64,000 bases of DNA, taken from Camellia lanceoleosa (lineage: Eukaryota; Streptophyta; Magnoliopsida; Ericales; Theaceae). The notes beneath the pieces were generated by a model. The model made no database searches. It saw only the letters and a program-made list of their open reading frames with translations, and was not told the origin of the DNA. Made by a program: the position numbers and the translations under genes. The stretch lies in NCBI GenBank assembly GCA_025200525.1, contig CM045761.1:134294223-134358222 (forward strand), given 5' to 3'. Numbering within the stretch: the first letter of the stretch is position 1; each line of letters begins with the position of its first letter. This document shows positions 11,472-22,907 of the stretch, one piece after another.

Positions 11472-12989
11472 TTACACATCGACAAACAAGTCCGGATATT
11501 TCTTGCGGACTTCCAACTCATGCTCCCAAGTGGCTTCCTCCACTCCGTGATGTTTCCACAAGACTTTTACCAAGGGAATGGTCTTGCCTCGCAAGACTTG
11601 ATCCCGCCTATCCAAGACCCATACCGGTCTCTCCTTATACAAGACATCCTCGTCAACCTCTAAGTCGGTCCAATCCAACACATGTGATAGATCTGGCTCA
11701 TACTTCCGAAGCATACTCACATGAAACACGTTATGAACTCTGGATAACTGTGGTGGCAAAGCTAAACAATAGGCAGTCTCACCAATCCTCTCAAGGATCT
11801 CAAAAAGGCCAATAAATCGAGGGGACAACTTCCCGCTCTTCCCAAACCTCATCAATCCCCGCCTAGGTGATATCTTCAGAAAGACATGATCACCCATCTC
11901 AAATACCAAAGGTCTCCTCCAACGGTCGGCATAAGATTTCTGACGACTCTAGGCTGTAACAAGCCTCCTACGGATAAGCTCAACTTTCTCCGTCGTTTCC
12001 CTCACCAACTCCGGACCCAACAAAGGTGCATCATCCACCTCGGCCCAACAAACTGGAGACCTACACGGTCGGCCATACAAGGCCTCAAACGGTGCCATAC
12101 CGATACTAGACTAGAAACTGTTGTTGTAGGAAAACTCCACCAATGGCAAGTGCCTCTCCCACGACCCACTAAAGTTAAGAACACAACCCCGAAGCATATC
12201 CTCAAGGATCTGAATAGTACGCTCGGACTACCCGTCAGTCTGAGGATGGTAAGCTGTGCTAAAGGTCAACTTAGTGCCTAAGGCACTCTGCAAACTCTGC
12301 CATAACCTGGCAGTAAAACGATGATCTCTATCTGAGACGATCGTCACTGGGACCCCGTGCAATCTCACTATGTCCGGGATATATAAGTTGACAAGGTGAT
12401 CTACCGAATCTCTCACGCGCATAGAAATAAAGTGCGCCGACTTAGTCAACCGGTCTATAACCACCCAAATAGCATCACTACCCCGCTGAGTCCTCGGAAG
12501 ACCTACAACGAAGTCCATAGTGACATGCTCCCACTTCCACTCGGCAATAGGCAAGGGTTGTAACAAACCCGCTGGCCCCTGATGCTCGGCCTTCACTTGC
12601 TGACAAGTAAGGCACTTAGACACGAAAGCTGCCACATCTCTCTTCATACCCCGACACCAAAACTGGTAACCCAAATCCCGGTACATCTTAGTGCCTTTCG
12701 GATGCACCGCAAGACGTGAATGATGAAACTCTCGGAGTACCTCCTCTCGGTAAGACTCCGACACAAACAAACGGTCTCGGTATCTCACACTCAAGTCGGG
12801 ATACACCGTCAAACCCTTCTCAACCTTCCCACTGTAGATCTTCTCTTGGAGAGATTCCACCTCAAGGTCACCTCTCTGTGCCTCTACCACTCGAGTCACA
12901 AGTGTAGGCTGCGCAACAACAAAAAACAAGGCCGCAGCCTCAACGGATTCGCCCAGAAGCAAATCAAACTCCCCAAGTGCACCCAACAT
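11472..12989 (-). pseudogene. Integrase with C-terminal chromodomain (chromovirus pol)
   Basis: Integrase joins element cDNA to the host genome; a C-terminal chromodomain in chromoviruses is thought to guide targeting to modified histones. The zinc-binding H-H-C-C region is visible (HHSRLAVHP, then CLTCQQVK). The catalytic core follows, with the first Asp in TMDFVVGLP, the second in VSDRDHRF, and the Glu expected just after the stop at 12228 ([10 protein letters not shown]). The C-terminal part (GDHVFLKISPRRG) and a chromodomain (RPVWVLDRRDQVLRGK, LVKVLWKHHGVEEATWE) end at 11472. Three in-frame TAG codons interrupt it, at 12228-12230, 12111-12113 and 11949-11951, each at a position where the family normally has Gln. 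There are no frameshifts. Confidence 0.92.
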
Positions 12990-12992
12990 CTC

Positions 12993-14516
12993 TCATTCTC
13001 GGATGGCTATACTAGCTACGTCACTAACAGACTTCCTGCTAAGGGCATCGGCCACCACATTGGCCTTCCCCGGATGATAATGCAACTCGAAGTCATAATC
13101 CTTAATGAACTCCATCCACCTCCTCTGCCTCAAGTTCAAGTCTTTCTGTGTAAACAGATATTTCAGACTCTTATGATCCGAGAACACCTCAAACCACTCA
13201 CCATAAAGATAATGCCTCCAAATTTTCAAGGCAAAGATCACAGCTGCTAACTCTAGGTCATGCGTAGGGTAATTCTTCTCGTGTATCTTCAACTGACGCG
13301 AGCCATAGGCTACCACTTTTCCCTCTTGCATCAACACACAACCCAAACCCTTTCGTGAGGCATCACAATAAACAGCATAACTTAACCCTCTCTCCGGAAT
13401 AATCAAGACCGGAGCGGTAGTCAATCTAACTTTCAGCTCTTGGAACGACTTTTCACAAGTCTCACTCCATACAAATTTGACTCCCTTCCGAGTCAGTCTA
13501 GTCAACGGTGAAGCTAACCTGGAGAAATCCTTCACAAATCGTCGATAGTACCCAGCTAATCCCAGAAAACTGCGGATCTCAAACACACTCTTAGGCTGTG
13601 CCCAATCTTGCACTGCCTCAATCTTGGATGTATCAACAGACACTTCTTCCCCGGAAACCACATGGCCTAAGAACTTCACCTCCTCTAGCCAGAACTCACA
13701 CTTCCCAAACTTAGCATAAAGCTTATGGGCTCTAAGTAACTCAAGCACCACTCTCAAGTGCTCCTCGTGCTCTTCCTCAGAAGGTGAATAGATGAGAATG
13801 TCGTCCACAAAAACGACTACAAAACGATCCAAGAATTTTCGGAAGATCCGGTTCATCAAGTCCATAAAGACTGTCAGTGCATTGGTGAGCCCAAATGGCA
13901 TCACCAGAAACTCATAGTGGCCATACCGCGTATGGAATGCCATCTTCAGAATATCTTCCTCCCTGACTCTCAACTGGTGGTAACCCGATCTCAAGTCTAT
14001 CTAAGAGAAACAACGAGAACCCTTCAACTGATCAAATAGATCATCTATACGGGGCATAGGGTACTTATTCTTGACTGTAGCCCGATTCAATTTCCGGTAA
14101 TCGATACAGAGTCTCAAAGAACCACCTTTCTTTTTAGCAAAAAGGGCCGGTGCTCCCCACGGCGAAACACTAGGATGAATATAACCCTTATCTAGCAACT
14201 CCTGGAGTTGAATCTTCAACTCAACCAACTCGGCTGGGGCAAAACGATAAGGTGCCATAGAAATCGGCGCCATGCCGGGCACTAGGTCAATAGAGAACTC
14301 AATCTCTCTGTGAGGTGGCAAACTAACAAGATCCTCGGGAAAGACGTCCGAGTACTCACAAGCCACTCTCAGCAATACAGCCTGGGTCTCATCGCACTCA
14401 CTACTCAAAAGGCTAGCAAGGAGACCACTCGACTCACTCCGCCCTCGTGGATCATACATCGGTGGAAAAACACTACCAACTCGATCCCCCAGAAAGTAAA
14501 AACACTCCCTGCTCAA
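12993..14516 (-). pseudogene. Reverse transcriptase and RNase H (chromovirus pol)
   Basis: RT copies the element RNA into DNA and RNase H removes the RNA strand. Visible RT motifs in order are [52 protein letters not shown] and the catalytic FVDDILIYS, then FLGHVVSG and the thumb. RNase H follows ([59 protein letters not shown]). One TAG at 14001-14003 falls between two conserved RT blocks, and a TGA at 12993-12995 separates RNase H from integrase. The reading frame is the same as gag, protease and integrase. Confidence 0.94.
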
Positions 14517-14573
14517 GGTACAAACTGAGACCCTCTGGCGGTAGCAGTCAATAACAGCTCGGTATGACGATAA

Positions 14574-14894
14574 TCAGTCCATACCCAAAATAACATCAAA
14601 TCCCGACATGGGCATAACTACAAAAGGAAATGGAAGCCAGCGATCAGTGACCTCTATATCACACCATCTACAACCGTGTTTCAAAATCAACTCACCCCCA
14701 ACAGGTGATACTACACATATAGGAGATGCTAACTGTGTCAACTCCAATCCCAAAACAGATGCAAATGCAGCAGATATAAAATAATGAGATGCTCCCGTAT
14801 CTATCAATACACTAGCAACCGAGTTGCAAAACAAGAAAGTACCTCTCACAACAGATAAAGCAGGTACAAGATCCTGCGCAGTAACAGCATACAT
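14574..14894 (-). pseudogene. Aspartic protease (chromovirus)
   Basis: Retropepsin that would cleave the Gag-Pol polyprotein. The active-site motif LIDTGASHYFIS is intact and the flap/C-terminal landmark DVILGMD is present. A TGA at 14574-14576 follows GMD, where a Trp codon is usual in this family, and breaks the link to RT. About 107 codons lie between the nearest stops, consistent with the usual domain size. It is in frame with gag and RT. Confidence 0.88.
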
Positions 14895-16154
14895 GCGCCC
14901 TGACGGTCTCTGATCTACCTGCTCACCTCTAGGAGCATAAGACTGCTGCGTAGACTAGGACGATAAAGCCCCCTGATTGGCCCTCGAGGCCTGAACTGAC
15001 TGAGCTAGCTGAGAATTCTGCCTCTGCCCAGATGCACCAGATGTGCCACTCAACTGCAGGCAAAACCTCTTCATGTGCCCTGCCTGACCACACTGATAAC
15101 ACGAGAGCGGCTGGTCTCTACCCTAACTCTGGCTCTGAGATCGAGCCGAAGATGATACTGCTCTCTGTACTCCTCCCTTCTGCGGGCAAACTGGAGACTT
15201 ATGGCCCAGCTGGCCACACTTGAAACAGGTAATGTCTCCCTGGCTGCCTTTCCCAGAACTTGCAATCGGCACTGGAAAAGTAGATCTAGTAAAGCTACCC
15301 TGAGATTGTTGAGGGGTAAAACCTCTCTGTCTCCTACCATCACTCTGTTTATCCTAACTCCTCTTGGAGCCCCTCTGTCTCTCCTCCTCCTCCTCCTGTA
15401 TCATGATCTCCATGTGGGCTGCAACATCCACTAGACGCCCATACTCTCGGGTCATAGAACCCCCAACTCTCATCTTGAGGCCATGCTTCAACTTCTTGTC
15501 AAACTTAAGGCAACGACATTCCTCAGACGCCACCAACTCAGGTGCAAACCTGGACAAGCTGGTAAATGTGGCCTCAAACTCGACCACTGAAGAGCTCAGC
15601 TGCTTAAGCTGGCAAAACTGCTCCCTCAACCTTTCCCTGACAGCTGGAGATAGGAACTTCTCCTGGAAAGCAGCTACGAAGGCCTCCCAAGTCCCTCCTA
15701 TACGGCCTCTCGTGAATTTCCACCACTGACCCGCATCCCCCTTAAGCTGGAAAAATGCCAAGGTCACCTTCAGAACTCCGTCCTCGATGCCAAGCATCTC
15801 AAACGTCTTCGTTGTCTGTTCGCGCCATTCATCTGCCTTAAGCGGCTCTTTAGGATCACCCAAAAATTCGTCCGGGTTAGACTGGAAGAACTCCCTCTTC
15901 AAAAAAGAAGGCCCTGCATCTGCAACATGAACCTGGGCTTGATTCTCAGCTCTAAGAATGCCTACAGACTCCCTGAATGCCCCTGCTATCTCTTGGGCTA
16001 AGGCACCCATAGCCTGTTGACCCACTGGCTCAGCCACATTGGCCTGACCAATACCCTCATACTACTCTAGAATCTCATCCGGAATAGGCATCTCCTGCCT
16101 ACCATGCCTACCACGCCTACCACGCCTACCACGTCCTCGTCCTCGTCCTGACAT
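14895..16154 (-). pseudogene. Gag (chromovirus) with two CCHC zinc knuckles
   Basis: Gag forms the capsid and binds element RNA. The start is placed at the Met codon read from 16154: it opens an Arg/Gly-rich N-terminus (GRGRGR, RRGR repeats) and is in frame with everything downstream. The retrotransposon gag core lies at 15354-16037 (including ADEWREQTTKTFEMLGI, FQLKGDAGQWWKFTRG and VASEECRCLKFDKKLK). Two zinc knuckles follow, CFKCGQLGHKSPVC and CYQCGQAGHMKRFC. Four in-frame TAG codons break it: 16062-16064, 15354-15356, 15123-15125 and 14955-14957. The end at 14895 is only the boundary with the protease entry, since gag and pol share one frame. Confidence 0.88.
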
Positions 16155-16551
16155 CCTAATAAAGGTAACAAAGACGATTAATACATTTGCACATTAATAA
16201 ATGTACCGAAGCTATAACACTCACGTCCTAATGCATTGGACAACAGTAATTCACTCCACGTAAGCACATAATCACATAAGCACCTACGAATTTCGTTCCT
16301 GGATAATGACAGTCCCAAGGCGTTGCTAGAGTTCTGGTTGGAAACAGAATTGACCAAGTGCTTTTCCAACATGACTCATAGAAACTCAAGGATCCAATCA
16401 ATATCCTAGAAATTAAATCCCATACCCAAATAGTCATATAAACATGTTATCAAATAAACATATACAATCATACATAAGTCTCTAACAAGCGAAACAAACC
16501 CATTGTGATACTAATCACTTCCTACGTACCCAAAGTATTCAAACCCGGTAC

Positions 16552-16563
16552 GCTCTGATACCA
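16552..16563 (-). other. Primer binding site (initiator Met tRNA type)
   Basis: On the minus strand TGGTATCAGAGC starts three bases after the LTR end TTACA. This is the standard plant tRNA-iMet primer binding site and fixes the element's orientation. Confidence 0.9.
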
Positions 16564-16566
16564 AGT

Positions 16567-18749
16567 TGTAACACCCTCAAAATAAACTTGTAATATATAC
16601 AATATTAGCATGCATTGGTAAAAGAAAACAAAACATTATTCCATTCATCAGAGTATTCTTATTAAAAGACATTACATATAACATTGAAAGTAAATGCCCT
16701 ACGGGCTTACATCTTTCCAAGTCAACACTTGGACACAAAATGTGAGTACTAACTCAACTACAAATTAAGCCCTCGGCTTGAGTTTACATGTAATATAAAA
16801 ATAAAACAAATAAGAACTAATCTAAACAGAGTCTTCAACTCCAAATCCTTCCAGGCTAAGTCCATGAAGGTAGCATATCACCTGGACCTGAAAATGATGT
16901 TCCCTTATAGGGTGAGCCATAGCCCAGTAGAAATATACTAAACCAAATATAAGAATTGACTAAAGCAATAGCATTCGATATATGGTTAACACCTTTAAAT
17001 CAATTATAACACTTTACAGTTTCATGACGATAATGTCCATGACACGTTTCACTTTACGTTATTATTTAACTTTCCAATTATACAAACATGGCTCAGAACC
17101 TGGCCAAACAATAATGATGCGACTACATCTCACATCAACATTACTTCCAATATCAACAAATCAAATGAAACTAAGGCTCATACGAAAACACTTCCATAAA
17201 TCAATAAGTACACATATTTGCTGTACTACTAGAGTCCATCCCCTTTCTCCTCCTAAATAGGTTTGACAGTCCATCCCCTATCTTCCCTCAAACCATGGAG
17301 TACATCCCCTATCTCCTCCCAAACAATATGCATATACAGTGTATTAAACACTTGTCATACACAATATTCAATCAATACACAGATTCGCTGTATTAATTCA
17401 ACTGTCATATTTAATGACTCATTCAATGTGATTAGTTTTAGTTTTTCCTAATCAATATGCAATGTCTACAACAATCATGACTATCCTCCACCGATAGCCC
17501 AAAACAGTTATTTCTAAATAGGAAATAAATGTATCAACAAATGTAAATTCAACATTTTCATAGGTGAGTGATTAAATTATCTAACTACACCGTTTAATCC
17601 CATAGTACCCCAATTTCATGAATTAAACTTAATTCCATAAATTTCCCAAAATTAATTATACGAATTAATTTGTTATAATAATTAGGGCTTTCCCCCTTTT
17701 CTCAAAAACCAACCCTAAGGTTCAATTTTATCAACTTGACACTACCAAGGTCATTTTTCATGATTCACAATCACATGGAATTAAATATATAAACAATTCC
17801 CTATTTCTCAAATTATAATACAAACCCTAGTTTTCCAAAATTACCAAATGACACCAACATATCAAAAATACCAAAACTTAGGACAAAACCTATAATATGG
17901 AGTAGGAAATCCCTACCTTGAAGTGAAGAACTCAAATGGAGATGATGGAGATGATGACCCAAAATCCAAAGTGCTCCAAACCAGCAAACTCTCAGATTAA
18001 AGTAAAGCCCTCGAGACCCTCTATCTTTTTAATAAAGAACCTAGGGTAGGAACACCTTAATAATAGATGAAACCTAAGAGAGAAGGTGAGTGGAGGGAGA
18101 GAAAACACGGACCTAGGGTTCTAAAATCAAAAAGAGGATGAAATAATGTTTTAAAAACCGCTGCTGCGTATTTAAATAAAACAGGCTTGCTCGAGCGAAG
18201 GATTGGTCGCTCGAGCGACCAGACACAAGAAATCTTGCTCGAGCGAAGAAAGTCTCGCTCGAGCCAAAAACTCGAAGTTTCAGGTCTGTAACCCAGAAGC
18301 ACGCTCGAGCGACAGGATGCTCGCTCGAGCGAAGAACTCGAAAACATACACCTCACTCACTCGAGCGAAGGAAAGCTCGATCGAGCCAAGAAACATAGCT
18401 CTCAGGTCTATACCTAGACGTAGTCTCTCGCTCGAGCGAATAAATACTGGCTCAAGCGACGAACCAAAAACAAAGAGCTCGCTCGAGCAACAAACTTCTC
18501 GCTCGAGCGAAGGACCAAAATCAAAGAGCTCGCTCGAGCGACAAACTTCTCGCTCGAGCGAAGGACCAAAATTCTGGGCAGCAACCATTTGTTCCCAAAC
18601 ACAACCAACCTGTAACAAACCTACCCAACACATCCTATAACTCAAAAACAAAGTATGGAATGATGGAAACAACATATATATAACAACAGGATCTACAGAA
18701 CCTAAGTCCGGATGCAACAACCAAATGGGAAAAGACCGGGGTCGCTATA
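16567..18749 (-). repeat. 5' LTR of the chromovirus (minus orientation)
   Basis: Collinear with 8872-11047 over its full length with scattered single-base differences and small indels. In element orientation it starts TATAGCGACC and ends GGGTGTTACA beside the PBS. It carries the second copy of the CTCGAGCG array at 18185-18570. Confidence 0.92.
18185..18570. repeat. Second array of TCGCTCGAGCGA palindromes
   Basis: This is the 5' LTR copy of the array described at 10495-10870. Some sites that are broken in the other copy are intact here (for example TCGCTCGAGCGA at about 18428-18439, where 10730-10760 has GCTCGGCGA forms). The two copies therefore show which units mutated after insertion. 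Confidence 0.75.
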
Positions 18750-18754
18750 ACTCA

Positions 18755-19380
18755 TCAATCCACAATCCCTCAAAATCAACATTTCTTACATTAAAAGAGA
18801 AGCTCACAGATTTTGTTCTCAGAGCAAGTGAAGATGAGACCAGCAGTGTAAGGGAAAGAGTAAGCAGCAAATTCAGTTCAGGAAGATCGCACATCATCTA
18901 TGAGAATTCTTGATTAACCCTGAAAAATGAAACATTTTTTGCAATCTTTGTGTGCTTGCCATCTTAAATTTTAGATTATAGGTAGGGCTGTAGAACTTGT
19001 TTAAATTTGGTTTATTGATTTCTTTGTAGTGTAGTGTACAAGTTTATTAAACTCATTTTAAGATGATAGCCAACAGATTTTAGTTGAGTATTTTTTATTT
19101 TTAATAATGCTTACGTTGAGTAATGGATTGAATTTAACTTGTTACCAATTGATATTGAAAGTATTTTTTATAAACACTAATCAAGCTGGAGTAACTTATA
19201 TTGTACTGTGTTAATTATACCATGTGAGTTTATTAGATATTTAACTAAAAGGTCTTTTTTGGATTACCCAATTTGTAATATTGGATCTATTAATCCTCAT
19301 ATTTGGTTTATTAGGATATTCATGTAGTTGTTTCAAATCTGTCAATGTAATGATGCATTATATTGAGGATTTTACTTTGA
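18755..19380 (+). other. Flank of the chromovirus with a short unassigned ORF tail (to 18910)
   Basis: From the element boundary to the stop codon at about 18911 one frame encodes a hydrophilic stretch (LKEKLTDFVLRASEDETSS, then SSGRSHIIYENS). Its composition is more protein-like than the surroundings and could be the last exon of a host gene whose upstream part lies left of the inserted element. I do not recognise it, and no matching exon was found before 8867. The remainder to 19380 is AT-rich and featureless. Confidence 0.2.
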
Positions 19381-19473
19381 CAAAGACTATCACTTTTAAA
19401 CTATCACTCTACATTCAATATCTAGTATTCTTATAATTAAACAACATTTCTCTTCAAATCCTTCAATTTCAAG
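19381..19473. repeat. 93-bp direct repeat, copy 1
   Basis: Begins CAAAGACTATCACTTTTAAA and ends TTCAATTTCAAG. A second copy lies at 20684-20777 in the same orientation. The two flank about 1.2 kb that includes a GT/GA microsatellite. Confidence 0.65.
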
Positions 19474-19477
19474 TCCT

Positions 19478-19484
19478 TGTGTGT

Positions 19485-19567
<83 letters not shown>

Positions 19568-19570
19568 AAT
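19478..19570. repeat. Compound (GT)n(GA)n microsatellite
   Basis: About 20 GT units (with one AT interruption) run directly into about 20 GA units. The Ser/Leu and His/Thr repeats in the minus-strand ORF over this site are artefacts of the dinucleotide. Confidence 0.95.
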
Positions 19571-20683
19571 GAGAAAAACAGTTGTAATTTTTTTATTTTT
19601 TTTTGAGAAAAAAATTGGGCTAAGATTTGATGAAACGAAAATTGAGGGTTAAGGTTTTTGTCAATTGGGTTGCTCTGGAAACTTCTCAGAATTATAGTTT
19701 GTGTGTGTAATATGTGCCTTTCTTGTGTTTCTGTATATATGTTTAGAGTGTTAGAGACAGTGAGAGGTGAGGCAAATAAAAGTTGGTGAGATTTATGAAA
19801 ATGCTCTAAAAGCAAACACATAAAAGTGTTTGTGGACAAAAGTTGGTGATATTTATTAAAGAAATTGATTGGTATGACTAAAGGCAAGGTTATAGAGAAG
19901 CATTTTCATTAAGAAAGGCTGAGAGAATATATTTAACAAGCAATCCCAAAGTGGGTAATAAAATGGAATTTGAGGGTTAACATTTTCAACAATTTTAGTT
20001 TATGTGAAGACTTGATAGTAAATGAGGTAAAAAAGTTACAACTAAACAATGTCTAACAACTGTGAGGAAAAAGTTTAGATTAAGAAAGGTCTTTCAAAAC
20101 CAACAATGACCAAATAAAAAGCATTTTTTTAAAACCAGAAAATTGTGAAACCAAATAGGTTTGGAAAAGAAATAAGGAGAAAGGCAAAAAAAAATAAAAA
20201 GATTTACTCAAAACTTTAGGAAGCCATGGATGATTACTCTTCCTCTTGTACTTTCATTAAGTTTTCTGTTCATAATTTTAGTGTGTTTTTTTTTTTTTGC
20301 AATTTCACTTAAGTTGCATGTTCTCTGATTCTTTTTCATGTGAACTCCGAAATTAACCATATAATTTTATAGTTGTTTTGCATAGTTTATAGCTCTTATT
20401 ATGTGGCCATCCTTTTGGGTGTCTTTGGATGTCTATTATGAATTCATGATGATATTTCAGTGCTTGGTTTTGATAAACTTCTTCTAGAATTGGTGGTTTG
20501 TAAGCTCTTTTTTCATTTTGTGCTTTGTTAAATTTGATCTTTATATTCATGGCATGATGGGTTTTTAGTTTGCTTTTGATGGGTTAATGTATATGCACAC
20601 ATGTTGGTTTGCTATAAAATCACAACGTTCTATTTGGATTGTTGTTTTTGAAATTGGTTTGTGATTAAACCTGGTAAACTTAA
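19571..20683. other. Non-coding spacer between the two 93-bp direct repeats
   Basis: AT-rich sequence with no convincing exon. Possible long-decayed element interior, given the flanking direct repeats. Confidence 0.35.
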
Positions 20684-20777
20684 CAAAGACTATCACTTTA
20701 AAAGTATTACTCTAAATTCAATATCTAGTATTGATATAATTTAACAAAGTTTCTCTTCAAATCTTTCAATTTCAAAT
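20684..20777. repeat. 93-bp direct repeat, copy 2
   Basis: Aligns with 19381-19473 from CAAAGACTATCAC to TTCAATTTCAAA, with roughly a tenth of positions changed by eye. These could be very short LTRs (TRIM-like), or a tandem duplication later separated by insertion. No TG..CA ends or PBS were seen. Confidence 0.6.
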
Positions 20778-20857
20778 TAGCAGATCCAATTACCCAAATC
20801 AGGTTGTTGAACTTTTTGTTCATTGAGACATATTGACAAACACTTGGTGGGCATCTA

Positions 20858-21372
20858 CTAAACATATATGCAGGAATGAAAACATTGTAGGTGAATGTTG
20901 TGCAACAAACATATAAACATCAAAATAGGGATATAATTACCAGGATTTGCAATGGTGGAACTAGAACTTTGGATTAACAATTTGAACAGCGTTACGACAG
21001 CAACTATGCCAACGGTGATGTACAGAACAGTGTAATACCAATTCCATCGAGAATATATATATATATATTGTGAGAAATTCAATGTTTGTTGCAAAAGCAC
21101 ATGACATAAAAGACAAAATCTAGCCATCATCATGAAAATTGCAGTGTTTGAATCTTGCAGCACGTGAAATTGGCTTTGAAAAATAGAATCGATATGAAGC
21201 ACTGATGTTGGAAATTTCTAGGAGGATGCAAAGCTTCTTCAGTAAGGAAGGAATGGAATTCTTCTGGTAGACAACCAAGCAGTTCCATTTGTCTATTGTA
21301 GAACGTTAGAAAGTGAGCAAGAAAAAAGTTAGGAAAGCAAGCAGGCAAGAGCGTTATACCTAGGTAATACAC
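20858..21372 (-). other. Exon-like ORFs on the minus strand, unassigned
   Basis: Two overlapping open frames carry stretches that do not look random: MELLGCLPEEFHSFLTEEAL (about 21230-21290) and a membrane-type helix WYYTVLYITVGIVAVVTLF (about 20985-21045). The second is followed by ANPG just before a GTAATT that could be a splice donor at about 20942. They might be decayed or real small exons of a host gene. No family is recognised and no start, acceptor or partner exon is secure. Confidence 0.2.
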
Positions 21373-21615
21373 TTTTTATATGGGCTATAGATATGTATAT
21401 TTGATCTGTAGTTTTTGTTCTTTTAGGTATGTGTGTGTATGTAAACTGAAGTGATAGAGAGAGAGAGAGAAAGGGTTTTTTTTTTTTTTTTTAATATTTG
21501 TTTTGATCTTATTTTGTTGTATGCTTTTTCTTTTTCTTTTTCTTTTTTTTCCGTATTGTTTTTATGTTCAAAGTGCAATATGATAGGCATCTATCTCTGT
21601 GTATATGTGCGAAAA

Positions 21616-21903
21616 GGTGTGTTTGGTTTGTGTTTGTAGAGTAGTTTTTGAAATAAAAAGTACGAAAACTTGTTTGGTTTGTCTTTTTTCAAAAATGGTT
21701 TTGGAAAATTGTTTTGAGGAAAGAGTTTCAAAAAAAGTCATTGATTTGATGTGTATGAGAGAGTGTGATTTTCGAAAGTAAGTAACCAAACAAAATTTTG
21801 AGATTTTTTTTGAAAAAATTTGTTTGGTTTGATTACTCTTGAAAATTTGTTTGTAGAGAATTTTTTCCAAAAATTTTTCTGAAAAACAAACCAAACAAGC
21901 CCT
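21616..21903. mobile_element. Small TIR element (MITE-like), 288 bp
   Basis: The left end GGTGTGTTTGGTTTG and the inverted right end GGGCTTGTTTGGTTTGTTTT form imperfect terminal inverted repeats around an AT-rich interior with no coding capacity. The GTTTGG terminus is shared by the other small TIR elements in the window. No certain TSD. Confidence 0.4.
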
Positions 21904-22534
21904 AGAGTTCATTCTCTGATCATATATGATCTAATTTAAAAATAAATAAATAAAATTAACTACATAGGGAAAGAAAAGATTCCAACAGATCAGACCTGAT
22001 AAACTCTAGTGCTCTAGTATTTTGGTAGATCTGTGGTAGATCTAGATACGTGGATAATGCCTTTTTTCTTTCTTTTTAACAGATCTATGAGCAAGTATCT
22101 ATTATTATTATTATTTTTTTTAAGTTGTTGTTGATGATGATGAAGAAATAGATTGCTATAGATAAAGATAAGAGATAGTAAAATTTGGACAAATCTGTTC
22201 AAAATTTGAATAGATAATAAAATTTAGATAGATCTGTTGAATAGATAATGGCTTGTTGTTGAAAGAATTCTTGTCGAACAGATAATAAAATTCTTGGCTC
22301 AATTTTTTTTTTCTTGGCTCAAATCTGTTTGTTGTTGTTGTTCATGTTGATGTTGAAGCAGATTGCTATAGATACGATAAGGTTTGGTTTGGTTTGGTAT
22401 TGCAACAAATAGGGGTTTGTTTAGCTCAACAAATAGGATTTTGTTTAGCTTCACATTTCAACAAATAGGAAATTTTTTTTGAATGGATAGAATTTAGACA
22501 GATTGAATTTAAAGGAATAAAATTAAATAGATAA
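21904..22534. repeat. aacagata/aatagataa minisatellite (left part, before the solo LTR)
   Basis: Units such as GAATAGATAATAAAATTTAG and GAACAGATAATAAAATTC recur from about 22190 to 22534 with GTTGTTGTT spacers. The same repeat continues on the far side of the inserted LTR at 40280 (AATAATAAAATTTGAACAAA), showing that the LTR split one array. Confidence 0.55.
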
Positions 22535-22790
22535 TATAACAACCTGCAAGTTTTTCTTCTTCATCACTCGAGCAATAGAATGTTCGCTTGAGCGATCTTG
22601 CGGGTTATTCAATATTTTTACAAGTCTAAACGTTTTGCGCTCAAGCGAAAGTTTCATCGCTCGAGCAGTCTTATGTCTCTGACGCTCAGGCGTAAGTTTC
22701 ATCACTTGAATGGTCTGTTCAAGATCAGCACTTTAAAAAGGTTATTTTTGGGTCAATCTAGATCATTTTCTCTCTTCTCTTCTTCCTCTC

Positions 22791-22863
22791 TGTTGGCACA
22801 TAAATTTCAACTAAATGTATGGCACATATAGAGCCTATGATAGGAAGGTTGTAGATAATCACT

Positions 22864-22907
<44 letters not shown>

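Larger units (their letters stand above)
8867..18754 (-). mobile_element. Full-length Ty3/gypsy LTR retrotransposon, chromovirus (Tekay/Del-like), degenerate
   Basis: Two LTRs of about 2.2 kb (8872-11047 and 16567-18749) flank a minus-strand internal region. In element order it has a PBS matching initiator-Met tRNA use, gag with two zinc knuckles, aspartic protease, reverse transcriptase, RNase H, integrase, a C-terminal chromodomain, and a G-rich PPT. The 5-bp flanks are ATTCA (8867-8871) and ACTCA (18750-18754), a target duplication with one later mismatch. The chromodomain and the domain order PR-RT-RH-INT place it among chromoviruses, and the tail resembles the Tekay/Del branch. The LTRs differ by scattered substitutions that look like only a few percent by eye. 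It is not coding-competent because of ten nonsense codons. Confidence 0.93.

Noticed and set aside
15032..15729. Plus-strand ORFs opposite gag (63, 77 and 121 codons)
   Set aside because: They are shadows of the minus-strand gag frame and contain no recognisable motif.
19396..19887. 163-codon minus-strand ORF with Ser/Leu and His/Thr repeats
   Set aside because: Opened by the (GT)n(GA)n microsatellite; flanking residues look random.
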